Positions 27,745 through 39,138 are shown, counted from the first letter of the stretch. The stretch is DNA of 64,000 nt from Pediococcus stilesii (GCF_001437075.1 NZ_JQBX01000008.1:34965-98964); one strand, 5' to 3'. The notes: a model not told the origin generated them from the letters alone. Translations and numbers: made by a program.

Positions 27745-28932
27745 ATGGCAAAAGAACATTACGAAAGAACAAAACCCCATGTAAATATTGGTACAATTGG
27801 CCACGTTGACCATGGGAAAACTACTTTGACAGCTGCTATTACAAAAGTGTTGTCAGAAAAAGGACTAGCTAAGGCTTCAGATTATGCTGATATCGATGCT
27901 GCTCCAGAAGAAAAGGAACGTGGTATTACAATCAACACTGCCCACGTTGAATATGAAACTGAAAAGCGTCATTATGCTCATATTGATGCCCCAGGACATG
28001 CTGACTACGTTAAGAACATGATCACTGGTGCTGCTCAAATGGATGGTGCTATCTTAGTTGTAGCTGCAACTGATGGCCCTATGCCACAAACACGTGAACA
28101 TATTCTTCTTGCTCACCAAGTTGGTGTTGACTACATCGTTGTATTCTTAAACAAGACTGATCTTGTTGACGATGACGAATTAGTTGACCTTGTTGAGATG
28201 GAAGTTCGTGAACTTCTTTCTGAATATGATTTCCCTGGTGACGATGTTCCTGTACTTCGCGGTTCAGCTTTGAAGGCTCTTGAAGGCGATCCAGAACAAG
28301 AAAAAGTTATCATGGATCTTATGGACACAATCGACGAATACATTCCTACACCAGAACGTTCAACAGACAAGCCATTCTTGATGCCTGTTGAAGATGTATT
28401 TACAATCACTGGTCGTGGTACTGTTGCTTCTGGTCGTATTGACCGTGGAGAAATCAAGATTGGTGACGAAGTTGAAATTGTTGGTCTTAAAGAAGACGTT
28501 ACAAAGACAACTGTTACTGGTATTGAAATGTTCCGTAAGACTCTTGATGTTGGTGAAGCTGGTGATAACATCGGTGCACTTTTACGTGGTGTAAACCGTG
28601 AAGATGTTGTTCGTGGTCAAGTTTTGGCTGCTCCTGGTTCAATCCAAACACACAAGAAGTTCAAGGGTGAAGTTTATATCCTTTCTAAAGAAGAAGGTGG
28701 ACGTCATACTCCATTCTTCTCAAACTATCGTCCACAATTCTATTTCCATACAACTGACGTAACAGGTGTTATTGAATTACCTGACAACGTTGAAATGGTT
28801 ATGCCTGGTGATAACGTTACATTTACTGTAGAACTTATCGAACCAGTTGCTATTGAAAAAGGTACTAAGTTCACTGTTCGTGAAGGTGGACACACTGTTG
28901 GTGCTGGTGTTGTATCAGAAATCGACGACTAA
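27745..28932 (+). CDS. tuf: Translation elongation factor Tu
   Basis: 395 residues; the GTPase that brings aminoacyl-tRNA to the ribosome. GHVDHGKTT near 18-26, DAPGHADYV and NKTD are present, followed by the two beta-barrel domains. The frame is open 33 bases upstream, but I use ATG 27745 after AGGAGG because the family begins [14 protein letters not shown]. Codon use is strongly biased. It is a stand-alone tuf, outside the str operon, as in other lactobacilli. Confidence 0.98.
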   Translation: MAKEHYERTKPHVNIGTIGHVDHGKTTLTAAITKVLSEKGLAKASDYADIDAAPEEKERGITINTAHVEYETEKRHYAHIDAPGHADYVKNMITGAAQMDGAILVVAATDGPMPQTREHILLAHQVGVDYIVVFLNKTDLVDDDELVDLVEMEVRELLSEYDFPGDDVPVLRGSALKALEGDPEQEKVIMDLMDTIDEYIPTPERSTDKPFLMPVEDVFTITGRGTVASGRIDRGEIKIGDEVEIVGLKEDVTKTTVTGIEMFRKTLDVGEAGDNIGALLRGVNREDVVRGQVLAAPGSIQTHKKFKGEVYILSKEEGGRHTPFFSNYRPQFYFHTTDVTGVIELPDNVEMVMPGDNVTFTVELIEPVAIEKGTKFTVREGGHTVGAGVVSEIDD

Positions 28933-28951
28933 TAAGCAAATTGCTTAACCT

Positions 28952-28979
28952 AAAAACCCGCTGATTGCGGGTTTTTTTG
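28952..28979 (+). terminator. Intrinsic terminator of tuf
   Basis: AAAACCCGC pairs with GCGGGTTTT around a five-base loop, followed by T7. Confidence 0.9.
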
Positions 28980-28990
28980 TTGTAATCATA

Positions 28991-29019
28991 TTTACTTTTC
29001 TAGACATATACGTTAAGAT
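28991..29019 (+). promoter_or_regulatory. Possible promoter of tig
   Basis: TTTACT at 28991-28996 and TAAGAT at 29014-29019 with 17-bp spacing, in the gap after the tuf terminator. Confidence 0.35.
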
Positions 29020-29077
29020 TATAAGCGTATGCAATTCAGAATTGTAATGAAATAAATCATCTGTCGGAGGGAACACA

Positions 29078-30385
29078 ATGACTGCAAAATGGGAAAAAAC
29101 AGGTACTAATGAAGGAAAGCTAACTTTCGAAATTGGTACTGATCAAATTAAAGAGGGCGTTGACAAAGCGTTTAATCAAACTAAGAAACAATTAAACGTT
29201 CCTGGATTCCGTAAGGGACATGTACCACGCCAAATTTTCAATAAAATGTATGGCGAAGAAGCACTTTATCAAGATGCTTTAAACATCGTGTTACCAGAAG
29301 CATACGAAGCTGCTATCAAGGAAGCTGGAATTGAACCAGTAGATCAACCACAAGTTGATGTAGACAGTATGGAAAAGGGACAAGCATGGGTTCTTAGCGC
29401 TGTTGTAACTGTTAAGCCTGAAGTAAAACTCGGCGAATACAAGGGTGTTAAAGTAATCAAGCAAAGCACACGCGTTACTTCAAAGGAAGTTGACGAAGAA
29501 ATTGAAAAGAAACGCGAACAACAAGCTGAATTAGTACTTAAAGAAGGCAAACCAGCTGAAGACGGCGATACAGTTACTATCGACTTTGATGGTTCAGTTG
29601 ACGGTGTAGCTTTCGACGGTGGAAAAGCTGATAATTATGACCTTGTTTTAGGTTCGAATTCGTTTATTCCAGGATTCGAAGATCAACTGATCGGTCATAA
29701 TACTGATGACGATGTTGACGTTAAAGTTACTTTCCCTGAAGACTATCAAGCTGAAGATCTTCAAGGTAAGGAAGCAATTTTCAAAGTTAAAATTCATGAA
29801 ATTAAAACAAAAGAACTTCCTGAACTTGACGACGAGTTTGCAAAGGACGTTGATGAAGATGTCGACTCACTAGAAGAATTAAAGGCCAAGACTAAGGACG
29901 AAATTAAGTCTCGTAAGATTCAAGCTGCTGACGATTCTAAAGAAACTGAAGCAATTCAAGCTGCAGTTGATAATGCTGAAATTGCCGAAATTCCTGCTGC
30001 AATGTTAAATGAAGATGTTGATCGTCAAGTAAATCAATATCTTGCTAATATGCAACAACAAGGCATCAGCCCTGAGATGTACTTCCAATTAACAGGCTCG
30101 TCAGAAGACCAGCTTCGTGACCAACTTCGTGAAGGCGCTGAAAACCGCGTTAAGACAACTCTTGTATTAGAAGCAATTGTCGATGCTGAAAAGATTGCTC
30201 CTTCAGAAGATGAAGTTAATGCTGAAATTAAAGATTTAGCTGAACAATACGGAATGGAAGAAGCAGCTGTTCGCTCAGCTCTTTCAGAAGATATGATTAA
30301 GCACGATGTTGCAATTAAGGCAGCAGTTGACTTAATTAAGGATTCAGCAATTGAAGAACCAAAATCAAAGGCTGCTAAAAAATAA
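29078..30385 (+). CDS. tig: Trigger factor (ribosome-bound chaperone)
   Basis: A 435-residue chaperone docking at the ribosome exit tunnel. The N-terminal ribosome-binding domain carries the signature [15 protein letters not shown] near 40-53. A FKBP-type PPIase domain follows (about 160-245: [14 protein letters not shown]), then the long helical C-terminal chaperone domain and a Lys-rich tail. It is transcribed with its own terminator between tuf and clpX, the classical order. Confidence 0.96.
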   Translation: MTAKWEKTGTNEGKLTFEIGTDQIKEGVDKAFNQTKKQLNVPGFRKGHVPRQIFNKMYGEEALYQDALNIVLPEAYEAAIKEAGIEPVDQPQVDVDSMEKGQAWVLSAVVTVKPEVKLGEYKGVKVIKQSTRVTSKEVDEEIEKKREQQAELVLKEGKPAEDGDTVTIDFDGSVDGVAFDGGKADNYDLVLGSNSFIPGFEDQLIGHNTDDDVDVKVTFPEDYQAEDLQGKEAIFKVKIHEIKTKELPELDDEFAKDVDEDVDSLEELKAKTKDEIKSRKIQAADDSKETEAIQAAVDNAEIAEIPAAMLNEDVDRQVNQYLANMQQQGISPEMYFQLTGSSEDQLRDQLREGAENRVKTTLVLEAIVDAEKIAPSEDEVNAEIKDLAEQYGMEEAAVRSALSEDMIKHDVAIKAAVDLIKDSAIEEPKSKAAKK

Positions 30386-30420
30386 TTAATAGTTAGATAA
30401 TTTATCTTATAACTATACTT

Positions 30421-30456
30421 AACGATTTTGAGGTTTCCCTCAAAATCGTTTTTGTT
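30421..30456 (+). terminator. Intrinsic terminator of tig
   Basis: A perfect 13-bp stem AACGATTTTGAGG/CCTCAAAATCGTT with a 4-base loop and a T-rich tail. Confidence 0.9.
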
Positions 30457-30479
30457 TGTAACCATCAAAAAACGTAGAA

Positions 30480-30509
30480 TTGGCTAATAACCACTTATTT
30501 TGCTATGAT
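30480..30509 (+). promoter_or_regulatory. Promoter of clpX
   Basis: TTGGCT at 30480-30485 and TATGAT at 30504-30509, 18-bp spacing, with a TGC extended -10. Confidence 0.55.
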
Positions 30510-30540
30510 GATGGTATAAATCATTTGAGAGGTGACAGGA

Positions 30541-31797
30541 TTGTTTGATGATCAACAGACCACTGAACCAATTGCTTGTTCTTTTTGTGGTAAGACCCAA
30601 GATCAAGTAAAAAAAATTATTGCTGGTCCGGACGTTTATATTTGTAACGAATGTGTTGACCTTTGCAAGGAAATTATTGATGAAGAGCTTGCTGCCGAAA
30701 ATAAACCGGTAGCAATTACTGATATCCCAACACCTGCAGAAATTGTGGATTACCTTAATCAGTATGTTATCGGTCAAGAAGAGGCTAAAAAAACTTTATC
30801 CGTCGCGGTATATAATCACTATAAGCGAATTAATAAAATGGCCGAAAGTAAGCCGGATGATAACGAACCAGAGTTACAAAAGAGTAATATCAGCTTAATT
30901 GGACCAACGGGTTCGGGTAAGACATTTTTAGCTCAAAGTCTCGCTAAGATATTGAATGTACCATTTGCAATTGCTGACGCGACAACTCTAACAGAAGCAG
31001 GATATGTTGGAGAAGATGTTGAAAATATTTTACTGAAGTTGTTACAGAATGCAGATTACAATGTTGAAGCTGCTGAACGAGGAATTATATACATCGATGA
31101 AATTGATAAAATCGCTAAGAAAAGTGAGAATGTTTCAATTACACGCGATGTTTCAGGTGAAGGAGTTCAACAAGCCCTATTGAAAATTCTTGAGGGAACC
31201 ATTGCAAACGTTCCGCCTCAGGGTGGCCGGAAGCATCCGCAACAAGAATTTATCCAAATTGATACAACTAATATTTTATTCATTGTTGGTGGAGCATTTG
31301 ATGGAATCGAAACAATTGTTAAGAACCGCCTAGGCGATAAGACGATTGGTTTTGGTTCCAATGCCAGCACAACAATTGATGAAGATAAGAGTTTAATGCA
31401 GCAGGTGATCCCTGAAGATTTGTTGAACTTCGGATTAATTCCAGAATTCATCGGTCGTTTACCAATCCTGACGGCATTGGAAAAGTTAACTGAGGAAGAT
31501 TTGGTGCACATCTTAACTGAACCTAAAAACGCCTTAGTTAAGCAGTATGAGGCTCTTTTGAACTTAGATGGAGTTGAATTAAGGTTTACACCACAGGCAC
31601 TGCATTCAATTGCTAATCAGGCAATTAGCCGAAATACAGGTGCACGAGGTTTGAGGTCGATTATTGAAAATGTAATGCGTGATATTATGTTTGAGATACC
31701 ATCTCGAAATGACGTGGCAAAAGTTACGGTTAACAAGAGAACGGTAACTAATGGAGATGAACCTGAAGTAAAATTGATAAGTGAGCAAGCATCATAA
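30541..31797 (+). CDS. clpX: ATP-dependent Clp protease ATP-binding subunit ClpX
   Basis: A 418-residue AAA+ unfoldase feeding ClpP. The N-terminal zinc-binding domain has Cys13, Cys16, Cys35 and Cys38. Walker A GPTGSGKT is at 121-128, and Walker B lies in [10 protein letters not shown]. The GFGSN loop that contacts ClpP and the sensor-2 region are intact. I choose TTG 30541, eight bases after GAGAGG, matching the family start M-F-D. A GTG nine bases upstream overlaps the ribosome site. Confidence 0.96.
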   Translation: MFDDQQTTEPIACSFCGKTQDQVKKIIAGPDVYICNECVDLCKEIIDEELAAENKPVAITDIPTPAEIVDYLNQYVIGQEEAKKTLSVAVYNHYKRINKMAESKPDDNEPELQKSNISLIGPTGSGKTFLAQSLAKILNVPFAIADATTLTEAGYVGEDVENILLKLLQNADYNVEAAERGIIYIDEIDKIAKKSENVSITRDVSGEGVQQALLKILEGTIANVPPQGGRKHPQQEFIQIDTTNILFIVGGAFDGIETIVKNRLGDKTIGFGSNASTTIDEDKSLMQQVIPEDLLNFGLIPEFIGRLPILTALEKLTEEDLVHILTEPKNALVKQYEALLNLDGVELRFTPQALHSIANQAISRNTGARGLRSIIENVMRDIMFEIPSRNDVAKVTVNKRTVTNGDEPEVKLISEQAS

Positions 31798-31809
31798 TTT
31801 TTAAATTAA

Positions 31810-31847
31810 AAGAATCAGATGGTGACAATGTCTGGTTCTTTTTTTGT
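31810..31847 (+). terminator. Intrinsic terminator of clpX
   Basis: AGAATCAGA pairs with TCTGGTTCT (one G-T) around GTGACAATG, followed by T7. Confidence 0.75.
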
Positions 31848-31891
31848 AGATCCGTGGTATTATTAAAAACGGAATTGAAAGGTGGAGAACT

Positions 31892-32479
31892 ATGGAAGTC
31901 CATAATGTAGAATTACAAATTAGTGCTGTTAAACCGGAACAGTATCCTGAACAAGGATATCCTGAGATTGCGATGGTTGGCCGGTCAAACGTTGGAAAGT
32001 CTTCTTTGACGAATACACTTATCAATCGTAAATCTTATGCTAGAACATCGTCACAGCCAGGAAAAACCCAAACATTGAACTTTTATCGGGTTGAAGATCA
32101 GCTTTTTTTTGTTGATGTTCCGGGTTATGGTTATGCAAAAGTTTCTCAAAAGGAACGCGAAAAATGGGGTAAAATGATTGAAAAATATTTAACCTCTCGT
32201 AAAGAACTTAAAGGCGTAATTTCACTGGTTGATGCTCGACATGAGCCAACGGAAGATGATATTTCAATGTATCAATATTTACGATACTATGAAATTCCGG
32301 TTCTAGTGGTAGCAACCAAGAGCGATAAAATTGTTAGAGGTAAATGGAACCAGCATGAAAGCAAAATAAAGAAAGCTCTTAATTTTGATGAAGATAGTGA
32401 CTTTCAAATGTTCTCTGCTCAAACTAAAATGGGTAAAGAGAATATTTGGCAATGGATCGAAGATAGGATGGTAGAGTAG
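31892..32479 (+). CDS. engB: Ribosome biogenesis GTPase (YihA/YsxC/EngB)
   Basis: A 195-residue small GTPase essential for 50S assembly. The G1 motif [12 protein letters not shown] near 31-42, DVPGYGYAK (G3), TKSDK (G4) and the C-terminal SAQTKMGKE (G5) are all present. GAAAGGTGGAGAA precedes the ATG. It is followed without a gap by the MazG-like gene. Confidence 0.96.
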   Translation: MEVHNVELQISAVKPEQYPEQGYPEIAMVGRSNVGKSSLTNTLINRKSYARTSSQPGKTQTLNFYRVEDQLFFVDVPGYGYAKVSQKEREKWGKMIEKYLTSRKELKGVISLVDARHEPTEDDISMYQYLRYYEIPVLVVATKSDKIVRGKWNQHESKIKKALNFDEDSDFQMFSAQTKMGKENIWQWIEDRMVE

Positions 32480-32770
32480 ATGGAATTTAACGAGTATCAG
32501 CGTACTGCAAATAAAACTTTATTTGGTAATGAACAAGTATTAACTAACTGTGCCCTCGGCTTGGCAGGAGAAAGTGGTCAAGTGGTTAATCTCGTTAAGA
32601 ACTACACTTTTCGCGGAGCGGATCTTGATAAAGAACAACTGACCAAAGAAATGGGCGACGTACTCTGGTATCTGTCACAAGTTGCAGAATGGGCAGACAT
32701 TCCTTTTGATGATGTGGCTCGAAAAAATATAACAACCTTAGAAAAAAGATATCCAGGCAACTTTAAATAA
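32480..32770 (+). CDS. MazG-like nucleotide pyrophosphohydrolase
   Basis: A 96-residue all-alpha NTP pyrophosphatase. The metal-binding pattern is seen as GLAGESGQV and KEMGDVLWYLSQ. Small MazG-like proteins hydrolyse dNTPs or damaged nucleotides; the substrate here is not defined. Its ATG follows the engB stop directly (TAGATG), so translation is coupled. A strong terminator follows. Confidence 0.85.
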   Translation: MEFNEYQRTANKTLFGNEQVLTNCALGLAGESGQVVNLVKNYTFRGADLDKEQLTKEMGDVLWYLSQVAEWADIPFDDVARKNITTLEKRYPGNFK

Positions 32771-32776
32771 AAATAA

Positions 32777-32825
32777 AACCATAATCCAACAGTTTTTCAA
32801 CCGTTGAATTATGGTTATTTTTTTT
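32777..32825 (+). terminator. Intrinsic terminator after engB-MazG-like
   Basis: AACCATAAT plus CAAC pair with GTTG plus ATTATGGTT, followed by T9. The T-run overlaps the end of the convergent small gene. Confidence 0.85.
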
Positions 32826-32958
32826 GATCTTTTTTAGATCCATCTTTAGCTAAAAATTTATCTTTTTTCTTTTTTTCTTCATCGGCGTTAGTTGCTTTTG
32901 TAGTAAATTGACCAAGCATCTTTTCAAGATCAGTTGTTCTTTTCACTGTGAGTCCCAA
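32815..32958 (-). CDS. Small SPJ_0845-like protein
   Basis: A 47-residue, very basic protein. Its N-terminus, M-G-L-T-V-K-R-T-T-D-L-E-K-M-L, resembles the SPJ_0845 family of tiny Lactobacillales proteins of unknown function. The C-terminal half is Lys/Asp-rich and disordered. The TTG start at 32958 follows GAGGTG by six bases on the minus strand; the longer open frame lacks such a site. The family assignment is from memory of the N-terminal pattern. Confidence 0.65.
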   Translation of the reverse strand: MGLTVKRTTDLEKMLGQFTTKATNADEEKKKKDKFLAKDGSKKDQKK

Positions 32959-33143
32959 ATCAATCACCTCTTTGAGAATTATCATAACAAATAAAGACAC
33001 ATTTGTCAGAATTTAAAAATATTCATTATCGACTTGAATATACTGCATATACAGAATAAAAATTCAAAATTAACGTAAAACTCTTTTAATATAGAGTCTT
33101 ATGTTGTATATTATTAACATTAACTTGAATAAAGGGGAGCAAC

Positions 33144-34604
33144 ATGAAGAAAATATATAGTTTAGTTTTGATAGTATTAGTCAGTTTAATGACTTTTGGC
33201 ACTATTTTTGCACAAGAAGGCACTAAGGCTGATGAAAAAGATGCTACATATGAAAAGATAGTAAAAAGAGGGTATATCGTCCTTGGAACGAGCCCGGATT
33301 ATGCGCCCTATGAATTTCAAACAACGTCTAATGGAAAAAGTAAAGACGTTGGAATGGACATAAGTATAGCGAAAGATATTGCGGATGATCTGGGTGTTAA
33401 GTTAAAGATTAAAAACATGGATTTTGACTCACTACTGGTTGCTTTGCAAACTGGTAAGGTCGACATGGTTTTATCCGGAATGAATCCAAGTGCCGCTAGA
33501 CGAAAATCAGTTGACTTTTCGGATATTTATTATAAAGGTGGACAAAGTATTATTATAAATAAAAAGGATTCTAGAATTTATAAAGATAAGAGTTCTTTTG
33601 AAAATAAAAAGATCGCTGCGCAAACGGGATCAATTCAATATAATTTAGCCAAAAAGCAAATTAAAGGAGCTACAGTTAGCGGAATTGAAAAAGGAACGGA
33701 TCTAATTTTAGCTCTTCAAACGAACAAAGTGGATGGCGTTGTTATGGAAAAACCAACCGCAGAAGCTTACGCATCAAATAATAGCGGTATTAAAGTTATT
33801 AACGGTGGCTTTGAATTGAATGATGACGAAACAAGCACAGCCGTCGCGATGCCTAAAAATTCACCAGTTCTTCAGAAAAAGATCAACGGAACGATTGCAA
33901 AAATCAATTCTAAAAATTTAATTCCGCAATACTTAAAGGAAGCTGGAACGTATCTAAAAGGCAATACGGCAAACACCTCAATGCTACATTATTGGAAATA
34001 CTTTGCGATGGGTGTTGGTTACACAATTTTAATCTCACTAGTTGGTGTAATCTTTGGTTTTATTACTGGAACGTTATTGGCACTGCTTCGCTTGAGTAAT
34101 AGTAAAATACTAAGAATGATCTCAACAGCATATGTTGAATTCGTTCGTGGAACCCCGTTAATGGTACAACTAATGTTTGTTTATTTTGGTTTAGGACTAT
34201 TTGTTAACTTACCTGCATTAACGGCCGGAATGATTGCCGTGTCACTAAACAGTGGCGCGTATATTGCGGAAGTTATTCGTGGCGGGATTAACTCTGTTGA
34301 TGGAGGACAACTAGAGGCAGCTGAAAGTCTGGGTCTAAATAAAAAAGATCGAATGCGTTATGTAATTATGCCACAGGCGTTGAAAAACATTTGGCCCGCA
34401 TTAGGTAACGAATTTATTTCGCTCATTAAGGAAAGTTCGATTGTTTCCATTATCGGTGTAACGGACTTGATTTATCAGCTAAAGATTGTTCAATCAGACA
34501 CGTATCGTGGAGTCGCTCCAATTGTTGTAGCAATGATTTTATACTTCATAATGACGTATTCACTATCACGTTTGCTCAAGTTTTACGAAAGGAAGTTTAA
34601 CTAA
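33144..34604 (+). CDS. glnPH: Glutamine-type ABC transporter, fused substrate-binding and permease protein
   Basis: 486 residues. A Sec signal peptide (about 1-24) leads to a periplasmic-binding-type domain for polar amino acids (about 35-270; [29 protein letters not shown]). A HisM/GlnP permease domain follows (about 285-485) with the EAA loop ([23 protein letters not shown]). Fused binding/permease proteins of this kind carry glutamine or glutamate in lactic acid bacteria; the exact substrate is inference. The stop overlaps the ATPase gene start (TAATG). The leader contains an ACTCT/AGAGT inverted repeat near 33081-33097. Confidence 0.93.
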   Translation: MKKIYSLVLIVLVSLMTFGTIFAQEGTKADEKDATYEKIVKRGYIVLGTSPDYAPYEFQTTSNGKSKDVGMDISIAKDIADDLGVKLKIKNMDFDSLLVALQTGKVDMVLSGMNPSAARRKSVDFSDIYYKGGQSIIINKKDSRIYKDKSSFENKKIAAQTGSIQYNLAKKQIKGATVSGIEKGTDLILALQTNKVDGVVMEKPTAEAYASNNSGIKVINGGFELNDDETSTAVAMPKNSPVLQKKINGTIAKINSKNLIPQYLKEAGTYLKGNTANTSMLHYWKYFAMGVGYTILISLVGVIFGFITGTLLALLRLSNSKILRMISTAYVEFVRGTPLMVQLMFVYFGLGLFVNLPALTAGMIAVSLNSGAYIAEVIRGGINSVDGGQLEAAESLGLNKKDRMRYVIMPQALKNIWPALGNEFISLIKESSIVSIIGVTDLIYQLKIVQSDTYRGVAPIVVAMILYFIMTYSLSRLLKFYERKFN

Positions 34605-35347
34605 TGACTAAAGAAATTTTAAAAATTGATCAATTAACAAAAAAGTATGGTGAAAATACAATTCTTAAAGATATCTCCGCTGAGGTAAATGATGGTGACA
34701 TCATTAGTATCATTGGCCCATCAGGAGCTGGAAAAAGTACGTTTTTGAGATGTCTAACGCTTCTTGAAAAACCCACTACTGGGACCGTTTTTCTTGAGGG
34801 AGAGGATCTGACTAAAAAAACCCAAAAAGAGATTGAACATGTTCGGGAAAAAGTAGGAATGGTATTTCAAAATTTTAATTTATTTCCGAATATGACAGTT
34901 TTGAAAAATATCACATTGGCACCTGTTCGTGTTAAAGGTCTAACGGAAGATGAAGCCCAAAAGCAGGCCTTAGAATTATTGAAGCAGGTAGGGCTATCAG
35001 ACAAAGCCGATGCATATCCAGATAATTTATCTGGGGGACAAAGGCAACGGGTGGCGATTGCGAGAGCATTAGCAATGAAGCCAGATGTTATGTTATTTGA
35101 TGAACCAACCTCTGCTTTAGATCCGGAAATGGTTGGAGAAGTGCTTGACGTAATGCGTGAATTGGCTAAATCAGGAATGACAATGGTTGTTGTTACGCAC
35201 GAAATGGGTTTTGCTCAATCAGTTTCAAATCAGATTTGGTTCATGGATAACGCTGATATTCAGGAAAAAGCGGCACCTAGTGACTTTTTCAGTAATCCTA
35301 AAACTGATCGTGCGAAAGAATTTTTATCTAAAATACTTGTTAAATAG
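34604..35347 (+). CDS. glnQ: Amino-acid ABC transporter ATP-binding protein
   Basis: A 247-residue polar-amino-acid ABC ATPase. Walker [10 protein letters not shown] near 38-46, signature LSGGQRQRV near 143-151, Walker [14 protein letters not shown] and the H-loop VTHEMGFA are intact. It forms the motor of the transporter with the preceding fused protein, with which it overlaps by one base. A long terminator-like stem follows. Confidence 0.94.
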   Translation: MTKEILKIDQLTKKYGENTILKDISAEVNDGDIISIIGPSGAGKSTFLRCLTLLEKPTTGTVFLEGEDLTKKTQKEIEHVREKVGMVFQNFNLFPNMTVLKNITLAPVRVKGLTEDEAQKQALELLKQVGLSDKADAYPDNLSGGQRQRVAIARALAMKPDVMLFDEPTSALDPEMVGEVLDVMRELAKSGMTMVVVTHEMGFAQSVSNQIWFMDNADIQEKAAPSDFFSNPKTDRAKEFLSKILVK

Positions 35348-35353
35348 TAAATA

Positions 35354-35417
35354 GAACTCGGGAATCGTTGATGGATAGTCACAATTTGTGATCTCAAAGA
35401 TGGTTTCGCGAGTTTTT
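35354..35417 (+). terminator. Probable terminator after the ABC transporter
   Basis: AACTCG (35355-35360) pairs with CGAGTT (35409-35414), extended by partly paired inner sequence, followed by TTTTTA. The loop region is long (about 48 bases), so it is less certain than the others. Confidence 0.5.
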
Positions 35418-35525
35418 ATTATTATGTTATCCTAATATGATTGGGTATTTTCATTTCGGTTGATGAAACTAGTAATGTCAGAGTATAATGGATTGAGGTA
35501 TTATGTAAACTAGGAGGGGCTTGGT

Positions 35526-37310
35526 TTGGCATCGGAACATATTGAACATAAATTAGCGTTGTTACCAGATAAGCCTGGCTGCTATCAAATGAAAAATTTG
35601 AACAGTCAGATTATTTATGTTGGAAAAGCCAAAAACTTAAAAAATCGTGTCCGTTCGTACTTTAAGAGCAGCCACGAAGGTAAAACGGCCAAATTGGTGA
35701 GTGAAATTGCTGATTTTGATTACATTGTGACTTCTAGTGATAAGGAAGCTTTTTTACTCGAAATTACTTTAATCCAGAAATTTCAGCCTTACTATAATAT
35801 TAAGTTAAAAAAGGGTACAGGGTATCCTTATATTAAAATTACTAACGAAAAAGATCCTAAGATGGAAATTGTATCCAGCGTTCGACGGGATGGGGGTTTT
35901 TATTTTGGACCGTATCCGAACGTCTATGCTGCGGAAGAAACCCTCCATTTCCTTGAAAAAGTTTATCCCTTACGCCGTTGTAACGGATACCAGGGACGCC
36001 CATGTCTTTATTATCATATGGGGCAATGTTTAGGTCCTTGTTTTAGGGACGTTCCTAAAGAGGAGTACGATCGTCAAATTGTTAAAATTAAATCTTTCTT
36101 ACGTGGTAATGTTTCTAAAGTTAAGAAGACTTTACAAGAAAAGATGCAAAAGGCATCAAATGAGATGGAATTTGAACGCGCGGCGGATATCCGAGATCAA
36201 ATTCATTACATCGAAGTGACGGTTGAAAAGCAGAAAATTATTTCTAATGATAGTACACCTCGTGACCTTTTTAATTTTTATTTAGATAAGGGTTGGCTTT
36301 CAATCCAAATCTTTTTTATTCGTCAATCGCGATTAATGAAACGTGAAAAGAGATTGTTTCCAATTGCAACAGATGCTGTGGATGAATTATCTTCATTTAT
36401 TTTACAATTTTACAATAATAAAAATAAAGTACTGCCAAACGAAATATTGGTACCCAAAGGATTGGATAATAAAGTTATTTCAGAAATTTTGGGCATTCCG
36501 GTTCGAACACCATTGCGTGGTGAAAAACGTAATTTGTTGGAATTGGCAAAAGAAAATGCCCAAATTACGCTTGAAGAAAAATTCCGATTAATGGAATTGG
36601 ATGAAGGAAAGACCATTGGGGCAATGAAGGAAATAACTGACGCGCTTGGAATCCCCGAAGGACATCGAATCGAAGCATTTGATCATTCACATATTCAAGG
36701 AGCAGATTTGGTTTCTGCTATGGTTGTTTTTACGGATGGTAAGCCAGATAAAAAAATGTACCGAAAATTTAAGTTGAATACCGTTGATCACGCCGATGAA
36801 GCCGCCAGTACAAGAGAAGTTATTCGAAGACGATATGTTAGACTGTTAAAGGAGAAACAATCGCTTCCGGATTTAATTTTAATGGACGGTGGGGATATTC
36901 AGTTGAATGCAGCTCGTGACGTATTAGTTAACGAGTTAGGTCTGCATATTCCAGTTGCTGGAATGGTCAAGAATGATAAGCATAAGACCTCGGATTTAGT
37001 TTTTGGTAGTCAGGATCAACGGGTTCAATTGGACCCTAAAAGTCAAGGCTTTTATCTGGTCCAAAGGATTCAAGACGAGGTTCACCGCTTTGCGATTACA
37101 TTTCATCGACAGTTACATGCCAAAAATTCATTGGCTTCTCAACTCGATTTAATTCAAGGTGTGGGTCCTAAAACCAGAAACAAGTTATTAAAATCTTTCG
37201 GGTCTTTAAACAAAATTCGTGATGCAAGCGTTGAAGAAATCATCAAAGCGGGGGTTCCCGAAAAAGTTGCAAAAACGATCAAAGTTTCCTTATCTGTGCA
37301 TGGAAAATAA
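35526..37310 (+). CDS. uvrC: Excinuclease ABC subunit C
   Basis: A 594-residue nucleotide-excision repair nuclease making both incisions with UvrB. An N-terminal GIY-YIG domain (about 14-90; IIYVGKAKNLKNRVRSYF), a Cys-rich stretch, a UVR motif near 205-235, an RNase H-like endonuclease domain and a C-terminal tandem HhH (GVGPKTRNKLLKSFGSL) are in the usual order. The TTG start follows AGGAGGGG. It is followed 51 bases later by obgE. Confidence 0.96.
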   Translation: MASEHIEHKLALLPDKPGCYQMKNLNSQIIYVGKAKNLKNRVRSYFKSSHEGKTAKLVSEIADFDYIVTSSDKEAFLLEITLIQKFQPYYNIKLKKGTGYPYIKITNEKDPKMEIVSSVRRDGGFYFGPYPNVYAAEETLHFLEKVYPLRRCNGYQGRPCLYYHMGQCLGPCFRDVPKEEYDRQIVKIKSFLRGNVSKVKKTLQEKMQKASNEMEFERAADIRDQIHYIEVTVEKQKIISNDSTPRDLFNFYLDKGWLSIQIFFIRQSRLMKREKRLFPIATDAVDELSSFILQFYNNKNKVLPNEILVPKGLDNKVISEILGIPVRTPLRGEKRNLLELAKENAQITLEEKFRLMELDEGKTIGAMKEITDALGIPEGHRIEAFDHSHIQGADLVSAMVVFTDGKPDKKMYRKFKLNTVDHADEAASTREVIRRRYVRLLKEKQSLPDLILMDGGDIQLNAARDVLVNELGLHIPVAGMVKNDKHKTSDLVFGSQDQRVQLDPKSQGFYLVQRIQDEVHRFAITFHRQLHAKNSLASQLDLIQGVGPKTRNKLLKSFGSLNKIRDASVEEIIKAGVPEKVAKTIKVSLSVHGK

Positions 37311-37361
37311 GGTAAACTTACAATGGTAAACATAAAAGTAGATAAAATGTAGGAGAAAATA

Positions 37362-38651
37362 ATGTTTGTAGATCAGGTTAAAATTAATGTAAAGGCCGGA
37401 AATGGCGGAAATGGAATTGTTGCCTTTCGTCGTGAAAAATACGTGCCAAATGGTGGTCCTGCCGGCGGTGATGGCGGACACGGTGGTAACGTAGTATTAC
37501 GGGTTGATCCGGGTCTCAGAACTTTAATGGACTTTAGATATCGTCATAAGTTTAAAGCAGATTCTGGTAAAAATGGAATGAATAAGCAAATGACAGGTCG
37601 AAGTTCACAAGATTTAGTGATTGCAGTTCCGGGAGGGACAATTGTCCGTAATCTAACTACGGGTAGAGTGATCGGGGATTTGACCGATAATAATCAAGAA
37701 CTAATTGTTGCTAAAGGTGGTCGTGGCGGCCGCGGTAATATGCGTTTTGCTAGTCCACGTAACCCAGCGCCCGAAATTTCAGAAAATGGTGAGCCTGGAG
37801 AAGAAGTAGAGCTGCAATTAGAGCTTAAAGTGTTAGCAGACGTTGGATTGTTAGGATTCCCCTCTGTCGGGAAGTCAACACTGCTTTCAGTTGTTACTAG
37901 TGCAAAACCTAAAATCGCAGAATATCACTTCACAACGCTAGTTCCTAACCTTGGAATGGTTCAGCTTGATGATGGACGCGATTTTGTTATTGCTGATATT
38001 CCAGGATTGATTGAGGGAGCCTCACAAGGTGTTGGATTGGGATTTGAATTTCTTCGACATGTGGAAAGAACACGAGTATTACTCCATTTAGTGGACATGA
38101 GTGGATTAACAGAAGAAGATCCGTTTACAAACTTTATTCAGATTAATGAAGAATTAAAAAAATATAATCCTGAATTAATGGAACGGCGTCAAATCATTGT
38201 GCCAACTAAAATGGATTTACCAGGTTCAAAGGAACAACTTGAGGAGTTTGAAAAGAAAGTTTCTGCAGACGACCGTTATGCAAATTTTGAAATTTTCCCA
38301 ATTTCGTCAATTACGCATAATGGGCTAGAAAAACTAATTTCCAGAACGGTAGACGTTTTAGAAGAAATTCCGCAACATTCATTGGTTGCTATGGATGAGG
38401 AAACCGAAAAAACTTATGAGTTTAATACTGATAAGGAATTCAGCATCGAAAATGTTGATGATGTTTGGGTAATCAGCGGTGAAAAAATTGAAAAATTATT
38501 TAAGATGACGGACACCACGCATGACGAAAGTTTACTTCGCTTTGCACGCCAGATGCGCGGAATGGGAATTGATGATGAACTCCGCCGACTAGGTGCTAAA
38601 AATGGAGACAGCGTTCAAATCTTAGATTTTGTGTTTGAATTTGTTGAATAA
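37362..38651 (+). CDS. obgE: GTPase Obg/CgtA
   Basis: A 429-residue GTPase with roles in 50S assembly and stress signalling. It has the glycine-rich Obg fold (1-158), the G domain with [11 protein letters not shown] near 165-175, DIPGLIEGA, and TKMD, and a Gram-positive-type C-terminal OCT domain. TAGGAG precedes the ATG. A strong long-stem terminator follows. Confidence 0.97.
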   Translation: MFVDQVKINVKAGNGGNGIVAFRREKYVPNGGPAGGDGGHGGNVVLRVDPGLRTLMDFRYRHKFKADSGKNGMNKQMTGRSSQDLVIAVPGGTIVRNLTTGRVIGDLTDNNQELIVAKGGRGGRGNMRFASPRNPAPEISENGEPGEEVELQLELKVLADVGLLGFPSVGKSTLLSVVTSAKPKIAEYHFTTLVPNLGMVQLDDGRDFVIADIPGLIEGASQGVGLGFEFLRHVERTRVLLHLVDMSGLTEEDPFTNFIQINEELKKYNPELMERRQIIVPTKMDLPGSKEQLEEFEKKVSADDRYANFEIFPISSITHNGLEKLISRTVDVLEEIPQHSLVAMDEETEKTYEFNTDKEFSIENVDDVWVISGEKIEKLFKMTDTTHDESLLRFARQMRGMGIDDELRRLGAKNGDSVQILDFVFEFVE

Positions 38652-38661
38652 TTGAATAAAA

Positions 38662-38724
38662 GTCAGTGATATGATCAGAAAAATGATTCATCAATATGAT
38701 TCTGGATAATCACTGATTTTTTTA
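38662..38724 (+). terminator. Intrinsic terminator of obgE
   Basis: TCAGTGAT (38663-38670) pairs with ATCACTGA (38709-38716), with inner CAGA/TCTG, followed by T7. Confidence 0.75.
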
Positions 38725-39018
38725 CTTAATGACTAAATATTGATCACGAAGGTAGTAACCGAAAGTGTAGGTCTTTTGCTGTTTTTGAGGATTAAAAAGA
38801 TAAAATTTAAATCCAGAGGGTGCACTGGAGGTTTGCTTTCGTAAATCAAAAAGTCTTAATGGAGAAGTGGGCTTTGTTAATGACAAAGTCAATAAAATAA
38901 TTTGGTTTTCTGAGTCAACCAAAATTTTTGAAATAAAACTAACTTGATCCTGATCGCCTTTTAAAATTAGGCTTGGATCAAGTTCTGCTGTTGATTTTAT
39001 AAAATTTTTTAGGTTCAA
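38722..39018 (-). CDS. Small protein of unknown function
   Basis: 98 residues with a mixed alpha/beta pattern, no signal peptide and no motif I recognise. The TTG start lies four bases after AAGGTGATC on the minus strand. It is convergent with obgE, and the two ends share the T-run of the obgE terminator. The steady third-position usage and good ribosome site support it as a real gene. Confidence 0.6.
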   Translation of the reverse strand: MNLKNFIKSTAELDPSLILKGDQDQVSFISKILVDSENQIILLTLSLTKPTSPLRLFDLRKQTSSAPSGFKFYLFNPQKQQKTYTFGYYLRDQYLVIK

Positions 39019-39071
39019 AGGATCACCTTCTCAATGAATATGTATACAAACAAGGATATCTTAGAATTAAA

Positions 39072-39083
39072 ACTAGCGCTAGT
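39072..39083. promoter_or_regulatory. 12-bp perfect palindrome upstream of rnz
   Basis: ACTAGCGCTAGT is perfectly self-complementary and lies just before a possible TACAAT -10 (39086-39091), between the divergent small gene and rnz. It is the kind of site a dimeric repressor could use; no protein is implied. Confidence 0.3.
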
Positions 39084-39138
39084 GGTACAATAAAAGCCGG
39101 TGTGAATTAATTGCTAGGATATAATTATAGGTGGAAAT

